From JBHOQX01 sp042408595 (GTDB taxonomy: Bacteria; Chloroflexota; Chloroflexia; Chloroflexales; Roseiflexaceae), in contig JBHOQX010000100.1 in NCBI GenBank assembly GCA_042408595.1, positions 124,001 to 188,000 of the forward strand: DNA of 64,000 bases, read 5' to 3'. Both the position numbers and the translations under genes were made by a program. Within the stretch, counting starts at the first letter, position 1; the number at the start of each line of letters is the position of its first letter. Below the pieces are notes generated by a model. The model was given only the letters and a program-made list of their open reading frames with translations. It searched no databases and was not told the DNA's origin. Below, one piece after another: positions 34,090 to 41,458 of this stretch.

Positions 34090-34932
34090 CTACCCCTTCA
34101 CCCCGCCCTGCGTCAGGCCGGAGACCAGGTTGCGCTGCAGGAAGAGGAACAGCACGACGACCGGCACAGACACAACAAAGGACGCCGCCGCGAACCAGCC
34201 CCAGGGGTTGCGGTAGCCGTCTTGCAGACCAAAGACACCGACCGGCGCGGTATACAGCTTTTCGTCGAACAGCAGCGTCTGGGCGATGATGTACTCGTTC
34301 CAGCCCGCCAGGAAGCCGAACAGCGCGGTCGTCGCCAGGGCCGGGCGGGCCAGCGGCAGCATCACCCGGATGAACGCCTGGGTCGGCGTACAGCCGTCGA
34401 TCGTCGCCGACTCCTCCAGGTCGATCGGGATGGTGTCGAAGTAGCCCTTCAGGTTCCAGACATTAAAGACGATCGCGCCGGCTGAGTAGACCAGGATGAG
34501 ACCGATCAGCGTGTTTGTCAGCCCGATGCTGTTCAGGATCAGATAGTAGGCGAACAGCGCCAGCAGCGCCGGGAAGGCCTGGAGTGCGAGCATGGTCGTC
34601 ATCAGCGCGCCGCGGCCGCGGAACTTGAAGCGCGACAGGGCATAGGCGCACGAGACGCTGATCAGCAGCGTAAGGACGGTCGTGGCGGCCGCCACGATGA
34701 AACTGTTCGTCATCCAGCGCAGCATCGGCAGCTTGGTCAGGACGTAGCTGTAATTGTCGAGCGTCGCATCCTTTGGCCAGAGCTGCAGGTCGGTCGAGTA
34801 GAGTTGATTGCCGGGCCGCAGCGATGCCTGAAAGGTGAAATAGATCGGGAACAGCGCGAAGATCACGGCCACGAGCAGCGCGGCGTGGAGCAGCACGACC
34901 GTCGCGGGGCTGGATTTGCGCGTGGAGATCAT
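34090..34932 (-). CDS. Sugar ABC transporter permease (MalG-like)
   Basis: The 280-residue inner-membrane protein has six predicted helices and the EAA loop EESATIDGCTPTQAFIRVMLPL, which contacts the ATPase. The start at 34932 overlaps the partner permease stop (ATGA), with AGGAG 8-9 bases upstream. A longer open frame to 35943 merely runs antiphase through the partner gene. No ATPase gene is in the operon, so a shared MsmK/MalK-type ATPase elsewhere must energise it, as is common in this transporter class. Confidence 0.94.
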   Translation of the reverse strand: MISTRKSSPATVVLLHAALLVAVIFALFPIYFTFQASLRPGNQLYSTDLQLWPKDATLDNYSYVLTKLPMLRWMTNSFIVAAATTVLTLLISVSCAYALSRFKFRGRGALMTTMLALQAFPALLALFAYYLILNSIGLTNTLIGLILVYSAGAIVFNVWNLKGYFDTIPIDLEESATIDGCTPTQAFIRVMLPLARPALATTALFGFLAGWNEYIIAQTLLFDEKLYTAPVGVFGLQDGYRNPWGWFAAASFVVSVPVVVLFLFLQRNLVSGLTQGGVKG

Positions 34933-35894
34933 TCGTACACTCCTCTCGTCGCCCGCGTGACCCGCGTATAGCCGATCGTCATGCAGAGCAGGATGACGAA
35001 GACCACAATCGAGAACGCCGATGTCAGCCCGAACTGCATACTGCCCTGGAAGCCCTTGTTGTAGCCCCAGACGAGCAGCAGCTCGGTCGCGCCGGCCTCG
35101 CCGACCTTGGTGAACGGCCCGCCCTTGGTCATCAGGTAGACCGTGTTGAACATCTGGAAGGTCGTGATCAGGCTCAGAATGATCGCCGGCAAGGCCACCG
35201 GGCGCAGCAGCGGAAGAGTAATCGTGAAGAGTTGGCGCCAGAAACTGGCCCCATCCATGCTCGCCGCCTCGTAGAGATCCTCCGGGATCGAATTCAGCCC
35301 GCCGACCAGGATCAGCATGAAGAACGGGAAACTCATCCAGAGGTTGACGACAATGATCGCCACCCAGGCGGTGAACGGCTCGAGCAGCCAGTCCGGCGCG
35401 GGCAGGTTGAAGGCGCGCAGAATGTGGTTGATCGCGCCAAACTGGCCGTGAAACAGGAACTTCCAGACCAGCGCCGTCACCCACGTCGGCACGGCCCACG
35501 GCAGGATCAGCAGGGTACGCCAGGCGGCCCGGCCCTTGATCGCCGGGTGATTCAGGAGCAACGCCAACGCCAGCCCAACGACGAAAAACAGCGCGACGCA
35601 GATCACCGCGTAGAGGATCGTCCGCAGGAAGACCGTGTAGAACGTCGTATCGCCGAGCAGGCGCGCATAATTGTCGAAGCCGGTAACCTGGTATTTGCCG
35701 GCGGGGAACCGGCGCGGCCCGTTCCGGTTCGTCAGCGACATGTAGAAGCTGTAGAGCAGCGGAAAAACATTGACGATCGCGATCGCGATCAGGGCCGGGG
35801 TGATGTAGGCGGCGACGGTTAGACCGAACCGGGCGCTGCGTGCGCGGCTGCGTGGCGCCTGCCCGACGCGGGCGCTCGCGACTGGCTGGGCCAT
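34929..35894 (-). CDS. Sugar ABC transporter permease (MalF-like)
   Basis: The 321-residue permease has the EAA loop YEAASMDGASFWRQLFTITL and six to seven helices, starting with AAYITPALIAIAIVNVFPLLYSF. The ATG at 35894 has GGAG about 8 bases upstream; an extension to 36065 is unsupported. It pairs with the downstream MalG-like permease and the upstream binding protein as a CUT1-type importer for oligosaccharides. Confidence 0.94.
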   Translation of the reverse strand: MAQPVASARVGQAPRSRARSARFGLTVAAYITPALIAIAIVNVFPLLYSFYMSLTNRNGPRRFPAGKYQVTGFDNYARLLGDTTFYTVFLRTILYAVICVALFFVVGLALALLLNHPAIKGRAAWRTLLILPWAVPTWVTALVWKFLFHGQFGAINHILRAFNLPAPDWLLEPFTAWVAIIVVNLWMSFPFFMLILVGGLNSIPEDLYEAASMDGASFWRQLFTITLPLLRPVALPAIILSLITTFQMFNTVYLMTKGGPFTKVGEAGATELLLVWGYNKGFQGSMQFGLTSAFSIVVFVILLCMTIGYTRVTRATRGVYE

Positions 35895-35973
35895 AAACGT
35901 GCTCCGTGTGGTGAGGGGCGATGGGCGGGAGGAAGCGCGCCACACACGCCCCGCCCGCCCCATCGTCACGCGG

Positions 35974-37380
35974 TTACTTGAGCTGCGCGGCCTTCTCCTC
36001 GAAGAGCTTCGCGCCGCCTGCGACGGCATCCGCTGGGCTCTGGGCGCCGGTCCAGATCGCCTCAACCGTCTTGGCGATCGGGTCCCACATCGCGTCGATG
36101 TACTCGGTATTCGGCAGCGGCACGCCGTTCGCCGCCTGCTTGATGAAGCCGCCGATGATCGGATCGCCGGCGACCTGCTCCTGCGCCTTCTTGTTCGCCG
36201 GCACCTGCTTGTTCACCTGCGCCAGCTTGGCCTGCACCTCCGGCGAGCCGTAGTACTTCATCAGGTCGGCGGCGGCCTGTGGGTTCTTGGCCTTGTTGGC
36301 CAGCATCAGTAGCTTCACGCCGACAAACGGCTTGCCCGGCTGGCCGCTGCTGCTGACGATCGGGATCGTCGCCAGGCCGATGTCCAGGCCGGCCTTCTGG
36401 TAGTCGGCGATCGACCACGGGCCGTTCATGATGATCGCGGCCTTGCCCTCCTTGAAGAGCGAGTCGGCCACGCCGTAGTCGATCTCCTTCGGCATAATCG
36501 TGGTGAAGCTCTTGATCAGCTCACCGGCCTTGACTCCCTCCGGCGTGTTCAGCCCGGTCTTGCCGTCCGGCGTCACCAGCGTTACGCCCGAGCCCTGCCA
36601 CCATGGGGCCGAGAAGTAGGCGTCGTTCTTGGCGTTGTAGACGAAGAGGTACTTGTTCGGGCCGTTGTACTCCTTCGCCATTTTAAGCAGCTCGTCGGTG
36701 TTCTTCGGCAGCTTGTCCTCGCTGATCAGCTTCTTGTTGTAGATGAAGGTGAGCGCCTCCATCGACTCCGGCACACCGTACGGCTTGCCGTTGTAGATCA
36801 TCGCCGCCGCCGCCTGCTCGGTGAAGTTCTGCTTGAGGTAGTCCTCGGTGATCCCGTACTGATCGACCGGCTGGATGATCTCGGCCAGCACATTCTTGCC
36901 GATCTGGTCGTCCACCCAGGCGATGATGTCCGGCCCCTGGCCCGACGGCACGGCGACCTGCACCTTGTTGTTCAGGTCGGAGACCTTCAGCAACTCGATC
37001 TGGACGTTGTTCTTGGTGGCATACTCGGCGAATATCTCTTTGATCGCCTTAGCGTACTCCCCATCCCAGCCGTGCCAGATCACGATCTTCGTGCTGCCGC
37101 TGCCCACCACCTCCGGCGCCGGAGTCGGCTCGGCCGTCGGCTGGTTCGCCTCGGGGGCTTTCGTCGGCTCGGGGGCTTTCGTCGGCTCGGGGGCCGCCGT
37201 GGCCTCGGGGGCCTTCGTCGCTTCGGGGGCGGCGGTTGGCGCCGGAGCGGCGGTCGCTGCCGTGCCGCCGCCGGATGGCGCGCTCGTCGCCGCCGGGGCG
37301 GTCGCGCCGCCACCGCCGCAGGCCGCCAGGAAGACCGTCACCGTGACGATCAGGCCGAGGAGTTTGAATACACGGGTCAT
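35974..37380 (-). CDS. Sugar ABC transporter substrate-binding lipoprotein
   Basis: This 468-residue lipoprotein has a lipobox LAAC (Cys about residue 21), a Thr/Ala/Pro/Glu linker with repeated KAPE(A/P)T units (about 25-95), and a family 1 solute-binding domain (KIVIWHGWDGEYAKAIKEI, VADSLFKEGKAAIIMNGPW, GEPs-type maltose-binding features). With two permeases and a GH13 enzyme it probably imports maltodextrin-like glycans (inference). AAAGGAG is 10-11 bases before ATG 37380. An open frame extending to 37644 is spurious. Confidence 0.93.
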   Translation of the reverse strand: MTRVFKLLGLIVTVTVFLAACGGGGATAPAATSAPSGGGTAATAAPAPTAAPEATKAPEATAAPEPTKAPEPTKAPEANQPTAEPTPAPEVVGSGSTKIVIWHGWDGEYAKAIKEIFAEYATKNNVQIELLKVSDLNNKVQVAVPSGQGPDIIAWVDDQIGKNVLAEIIQPVDQYGITEDYLKQNFTEQAAAAMIYNGKPYGVPESMEALTFIYNKKLISEDKLPKNTDELLKMAKEYNGPNKYLFVYNAKNDAYFSAPWWQGSGVTLVTPDGKTGLNTPEGVKAGELIKSFTTIMPKEIDYGVADSLFKEGKAAIIMNGPWSIADYQKAGLDIGLATIPIVSSSGQPGKPFVGVKLLMLANKAKNPQAAADLMKYYGSPEVQAKLAQVNKQVPANKKAQEQVAGDPIIGGFIKQAANGVPLPNTEYIDAMWDPIAKTVEAIWTGAQSPADAVAGGAKLFEEKAAQLK

Positions 37381-37734
37381 ACCAGGGTCGCTCCTTTGCT
37401 GATATTGCTGTCCATCGCAAGGATTGGTTTCTACTACGCTGGCTGGGTGTTGCCTGGATGCGCCGCTGGCAGGCCGGCGCTCTCCGCTGGTCACCTCCTT
37501 TCCATGCCGCGCCAGGCCAGAGGGGCGCTCTCGGTCGGCGGTGAGCGCGGCCGCCCCCGGCGCTGGGCGGCGCGGGGCCGGGTGTTGGAGGAGAAACGCT
37601 GGGCGCGCGCGGCGGCACGCCGGCCGCGCACGCCTGGCGGGCACAGAAATGCGAGAGCGCCTGTCTGGGGAATGGACACGCTAGTCCTTCCAGCTGGCTT
37701 CATTGCTGGGCGCCGGTATCTGTAGTATCGCTGG

Positions 37735-37746
37735 TAAATCGGTTTA
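37735..37746. promoter_or_regulatory. Candidate LacI-family operator
   Basis: TAAATCGGTTTA is a near-perfect 12-bp palindrome with the central CG typical of LacI/CcpA/MalR operators. It lies at about +7 to +18 of the ABC promoter, where bound repressor would block initiation. No LacI gene is in the window. Confidence 0.5.
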
Positions 37747-37759
37747 GTAGCCGGCTCTG

Positions 37760-37788
37760 ACTATAGCATGGGAGCGCTGGTTTGTCAA
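37760..37788 (-). promoter_or_regulatory. Strong promoter of the sugar ABC operon
   Basis: Minus strand TTGACA (37783-37788), 17-bp spacer, TATAGT (37760-37765). Confidence 0.78.
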
Positions 37789-37809
37789 GCAAACGGGCCC
37801 TGGCACGGC

Positions 37810-38523
37810 TCACGCCCTGGCACCGGATTCAAGCGCGGCCAGCGCCGCCGGCAGCTCGCGGATCGAGGCCAGCTCGATGTAGCGCCGCTCGCCGACCGGC
37901 GGCGCGACCGCCTCGTGCGCCCAGGTCAGGTGGTAGGGGATGTAGACCGCCCGCGCGCCGATCGCGATCACCGGCACAACATCCGACCGCAGCGAATTGC
38001 CGACCATCACGAAGCGCTCGGGCGCGATGCCGTGGCGCGCGAGCACCTGCCGGTAGCTGGCCTCGGTCTTGTCGCTCACGATCTCGACCCGCTCGAAGTG
38101 CGCGCCCAGGCCGGAGCGCGCCACCTTGCTCTCCTGGTCGAACAGGTCGCCCTTGGTGATCAACAGCAGGCGGTAGCGCGCCGCCAGCGCGGGCAGCGTC
38201 TCGGCAACGCCGGGGAGCAGTTCGACCGGCGCCGCCATCATGGCCCTCGCCAGCTCGATGATCCGGGCGATCTCGCGCCCGCCGATGCGCCCTTCGGTCA
38301 ACTCGATCGCCGTCTCGATCATCGAGAGCGTGAAGCCCTTGATCCCATAGCCGTAGGTTGCGAGATTGCGCATCTCGGTGGTGTACAGCCGCTCGTCGAT
38401 CCACGCTGAGCTATGGTACGGTGCGAGTAACTGCCGGAACTGCTCCTGGGTATGCGAATAGAGCGTCTCGTTGTGCCAAAGGGTGTCGTCGGCATCCAGA
38501 CCGATTACGTCGATCACAGGCAT
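37810..38523 (-). CDS. HAD-superfamily hydrolase
   Basis: The 237-residue protein has HAD motif I (GLDADDTLW), motif II (LLLITKGD), the motif III lysine (SDKTEASY) and motif IV (VGNSLRSDV). The helical cap (about 25-100) is typical of subclass I, 2-haloacid-dehalogenase-like phosphatases; substrate unknown. GGAGG sits about 5 bases before ATG 38523. The frame extends antisense through the next gene up to 39723, which is spurious. It is divergent from the lipid kinase gene. Confidence 0.92.
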   Translation of the reverse strand: MPVIDVIGLDADDTLWHNETLYSHTQEQFRQLLAPYHSSAWIDERLYTTEMRNLATYGYGIKGFTLSMIETAIELTEGRIGGREIARIIELARAMMAAPVELLPGVAETLPALAARYRLLLITKGDLFDQESKVARSGLGAHFERVEIVSDKTEASYRQVLARHGIAPERFVMVGNSLRSDVVPVIAIGARAVYIPYHLTWAHEAVAPPVGERRYIELASIRELPAALAALESGARA

Positions 38524-38545
38524 GCGCGCCTCCGCGGGCCGGCGC

Positions 38546-38574
38546 TTGACGGCGCCGCGCCAACCTCCTATCAT
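38546..38574 (+). promoter_or_regulatory. Promoter of the lipid kinase gene
   Basis: TTGACG (38546-38551), 17-bp spacer, TATCAT (38569-38574), 43 bases before the ATG. Confidence 0.7.
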
Positions 38575-38616
38575 TGCGCCGCTCAGCAGCATCTTACCAC
38601 TACCAGAGGCCCGGCG

Positions 38617-39531
38617 ATGACGCCAACGCTGATTATTCTCAACCCGTGGGCCGGCCGCGGTGCCGCCGGCAGCCGCCGCGCCGAGCTCGAGCACGCCTTC
38701 GCCGCAGCCGGGCTGCGCTATGAACTGGTGACGACCCATGCGCGCGGCGGTGCGACCGAGCTGGCGTGGCAGGGGATCGAGCGCGGCTTTGAGCAGATCG
38801 TTGCGGTTGGCGGCGACGGCACGATCAACGAAGTGGTGAACGGGATCAAAGGCGCGGAAGCCGCAGGGGCCGCACGTGTCCCGCTCGGGATCGTCCCGCT
38901 CGGTACGGGGAGCGACTTCATCAAGTCGCTGGACGGGGTGGCGCCCAACGATCTGCACGGCGCCGTCCAGCGCATCGCACGCCGCCGCCGGCGCACTGTC
39001 GATCTTGGTCGGGTGCAGGTGGCCGACCGCGAGGCGCGCTATTTCGTGAACGCGCTCGGCATGGGACTGGATGCGCAGGTCGCCGCCGAGGCGCTCAAGA
39101 TCACCCAGCTGAAGGGCATCGCCGTCTACTTCCTGGCGATCATCCGGGCGCTGGCGCATTATCGGGCCGATCCGATGACAGTGCATTACGAGGACCGGCG
39201 CCTCCACCGGCGGCTGTTGTTCGCCAGTGTCGCGAACGGGCGCTGCCAGGGCGGCGGCTTTTGGATGACCCCGGAGGCGCGGATCGACGACGGCGAGCTC
39301 GATCTGTGCATCGTGAATAAATTGCGGCTTGACCAGATCATCCGCTACCTTCCAAAGTTGATGGACGGCGCCCATACCACGCTGCGGCAGGTCACCATGG
39401 GCCGCGCCCGCAGCGTGCGCGTGGAAAGTAGCTCGCCCATCCCGGTGGCGACCGACGGCGAGGTGATCGCCACCGATGCACGCTCGGTCGCCGTCGAGGT
39501 CGTGCCCGGTGGGCTCGAGGTGCTGACCTAG
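38617..39531 (+). CDS. Diacylglycerol kinase-type lipid kinase (YegS/DgkB family)
   Basis: This 304-residue protein has the DAGK catalytic domain: LIILNPWAGRG, VAVGGDGTINEVVNG (the GGDGT nucleotide motif) and PLGTGSDFIKSL. A C-terminal domain has GxGLDAQV and VANGRCQGGGFWMTPEARIDDGELD. It phosphorylates diacylglycerol or a related lipid in the membrane, recycling phospholipid precursors. AGAGGC lies about 8 bases before the ATG. Confidence 0.93.
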   Translation: MTPTLIILNPWAGRGAAGSRRAELEHAFAAAGLRYELVTTHARGGATELAWQGIERGFEQIVAVGGDGTINEVVNGIKGAEAAGAARVPLGIVPLGTGSDFIKSLDGVAPNDLHGAVQRIARRRRRTVDLGRVQVADREARYFVNALGMGLDAQVAAEALKITQLKGIAVYFLAIIRALAHYRADPMTVHYEDRRLHRRLLFASVANGRCQGGGFWMTPEARIDDGELDLCIVNKLRLDQIIRYLPKLMDGAHTTLRQVTMGRARSVRVESSSPIPVATDGEVIATDARSVAVEVVPGGLEVLT

Positions 39532-39645
39532 CGATCTTGAATACGAAGGGGTGTCGTAGCTTCTCCGGAGACAATGGCGTAACTTTCTAGGACGGAAATG
39601 ATTTATATTTGGTGGAGGGACTCGTATGGCGGGGAGGACAGACCG

Positions 39646-40029
39646 ATGGCCCGTATCGTCTGCTTCACCGACGACCCGATCGTCGCCCAGACCGTCCGCC
39701 AGCAGCTCGCTGGCAGCGACCATGATGTTCGCTTCCTGTCCGCCTCGCGTCTATGCGATGATGTTCGCAGCGCCGTGCGGAGCCTTGCGCCCGACCTGAT
39801 CCTGATGGAGCTGACCTCTCATCTCGATAATCCACACCTCTACATCTTCCTGCGATCGGATACCGATACACGCGAAACGCCGGTGTTGCTCCTCTCCAAC
39901 AGCGCCCGTTCACAGCACCTGGCCACTATCCTGGAAGCGAATGGTGTCCTGCTCCGCCCGATGCTTGGCGAACAACTGCACCGGGCGGTCGAGCGCTATG
40001 TTCCCCTGACGCACGAGCTAGCGGCGTGA
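39646..40029 (+). CDS. Receiver-like protein with Asp-to-Glu at the phosphorylation site
   Basis: The 127-residue single-domain protein follows the CheY fold: RIVCFTDDP (acidic pair), PDLILMEL (strand 3), PVLLLSNSA (Ser at the Thr/Ser position) and GVLLRPML. The phospho-acceptor Asp expected in LDL is Glu here, and the conserved Lys before Pro is Arg. It is therefore unlikely to be phosphorylated normally and may act as a fixed or pseudo-receiver. GGGAGGA 7 bases before ATG 39646 sets the start. No kinase or output domain is adjacent. Confidence 0.8.
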   Translation: MARIVCFTDDPIVAQTVRQQLAGSDHDVRFLSASRLCDDVRSAVRSLAPDLILMELTSHLDNPHLYIFLRSDTDTRETPVLLLSNSARSQHLATILEANGVLLRPMLGEQLHRAVERYVPLTHELAA

Positions 40030-40059
40030 CCGGCCGCAGGGCATAGGTCGCAGGTCGCG

Positions 40060-40128
40060 CTGAACCTACGCTCTCCTTCAGCTCCCTTGCTCCCCTGCTC
40101 CCGGCCTCCCGGCGCCCACCGCCGCGCG
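40060..40128. repeat. CTCC-rich tandem words upstream of the parB-like gene
   Basis: Degenerate copies of GCTCCC/CTTGCTCCC/CTGCTCCC/CCTCCCGG in tandem; part of the dispersed word class. Confidence 0.55.
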
Positions 40129-40134
40129 CCGTGC

Positions 40135-40163
40135 TTGCCCGCCACCGCCTCTTCTGGTATACT
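40135..40163 (+). promoter_or_regulatory. Promoter of the parB-like gene
   Basis: TTGCCC (40135-40140), 17-bp spacer, TATACT (40158-40163) with an extended TGG in front. Confidence 0.65.
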
Positions 40164-40285
40164 CCGAAACCGAACATCCGTGCCAGATCGAACCGCTGGA
40201 CGCCGGCTGTATGACCGTTTTGCGAGCGCGGCGTGCAGATTGGCTGACCGTCTGGCATCTGGCTCCTGCCATAACGGAGAACCGC

Positions 40286-41350
40286 ATGCAACTCCTCTAT
40301 CTCGACCCCGCGGCGCTTGAAGCCGATCCGCAGGGCGTGCGCGAGAACCCCGGCGATATCGAGGGCTTGGCCGCGACCATCGCCGAGCACGGATTGCTCC
40401 AGCCGCTTGGCGTGGTAGCCATCGGGCACGGGCGCTATCGCGTGGTGTATGGCAACCGCCGCCGCGCCGCGGCCCTGCGGCTAGGCCTGGAGCGCGTGCC
40501 GTGCATCCTGCTTGAGGAGGACGACCCGCAGACCTTCGTGCAGCAACTCACCGAGAACGTGCAGCGGCAGGACTTGAACGACCTGGAGAAGGCGCGCGCG
40601 TTCGCCCGGCTGCGGGCGTACACCGCCGAGCGGAGCGGGCTGCGCACCGACGGTGAGCTGGATGAAGCCACCGGCCGCGTGGTCGGCCTGTCCGGGCGCA
40701 CCGTGCGGCGCTACCTCGGCCTGCTCGAACTGCCGGAGGAGATTCAGGCCATGCTGCGCGATGGTGAGCTGAACGTGACCCAGGCCCAGCACCTGCGCCG
40801 CATCCCGAACCGCCGCACGCAGCTCGAGCTGGCCCAAGCCGCGGTGGACGAGGGCATGTCCGCTGCGGAGTTGAGCCGGCTCGCCAGCTACTTCGCCGCC
40901 AACCCGAACCTGACGCTCGACGCCGCGCTGGAAGCACTTCAGCAGGGGGTGGAACTGCGCTCCGCCCCGGTCGGGCAGCCGGCCGTGCCGTCAGCCGGCG
41001 GGCCCCTGCCACGGTTCGCGCCGGGCGCCCCGGCCGGCGAAGCGGATGACGACCTGTGGGACGCTGAGGACGGCGACGCGGACGACGAGGGCTACCTCTC
41101 GGTCGAAGACGAGACGATCGAGAACCAGCCGAAGAACAAAGCGCGCGTCTTCCGCATCCGCTCGCTCGACCAGCTGATGGACGAGACCGACCGCCTCGCC
41201 CGCGCCCACGCCGAGGGCGACCTGGCGAAGTGGGTGCAGCGCGACGAGGGCGCGCCGATGAAGGTGCGCCTGGTGTACAAGCAGCTCAGCTCGCTGCTGC
41301 GGGTGCTGCGCGAGCTGGCGAACCAGCACGGCTGGGCGCTCGACGACTGA
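40286..41350 (+). CDS. ParB/Spo0J-like DNA-binding protein
   Basis: The 354-residue protein has an N-terminal ParB/Srx nucleotide-binding domain (about residues 1-95). Within it are IAEHGLLQPLGV, the box II motif GNRRRAAALRLG and QLTENVQRQDLNDLEKARAF. A central HTH follows (about 130-190: VVGLSGRTVRRYLGLLELPEEIQ, then NVTQAQHLRRIPNR), and an acidic linker and helical C-terminus complete it. Such proteins bind centromere-like sites as CTP-gated clamps. No parA or parS-like cluster lies nearby, so a chromosomal role is unproven; it may be a stand-alone transcription or nucleoid factor. GGAG 7 bases before ATG 40286 sets the start. Confidence 0.88.
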   Translation: MQLLYLDPAALEADPQGVRENPGDIEGLAATIAEHGLLQPLGVVAIGHGRYRVVYGNRRRAAALRLGLERVPCILLEEDDPQTFVQQLTENVQRQDLNDLEKARAFARLRAYTAERSGLRTDGELDEATGRVVGLSGRTVRRYLGLLELPEEIQAMLRDGELNVTQAQHLRRIPNRRTQLELAQAAVDEGMSAAELSRLASYFAANPNLTLDAALEALQQGVELRSAPVGQPAVPSAGGPLPRFAPGAPAGEADDDLWDAEDGDADDEGYLSVEDETIENQPKNKARVFRIRSLDQLMDETDRLARAHAEGDLAKWVQRDEGAPMKVRLVYKQLSSLLRVLRELANQHGWALDD

Positions 41351-41458
41351 TGTCGCTGGACAGAGGACGCAGGGCGAGCGTATGCCCGGTTCCTGGGCCG
41401 CACGCTCGACGAGAGTACAGCCGGCTTTCGCTCGTCGCCCTCCGCCCTTCGCCCTTTG

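Larger units (their letters stand above)
37381..37809. other. 429-bp leader and promoter region of the ABC operon
   Basis: No gene is seen. A roughly 370-nt untranslated leader separates the promoter (37760-37788) from the binding-protein start. No known riboswitch pattern was recognised, but the leader is unusually long. Confidence 0.5.

Noticed and set aside
35895..36065. N-terminal extension of the MalF-like permease
   Set aside because: The sequence is Arg/Ser junk and the internal ATG at 35894 has a good ribosome site.
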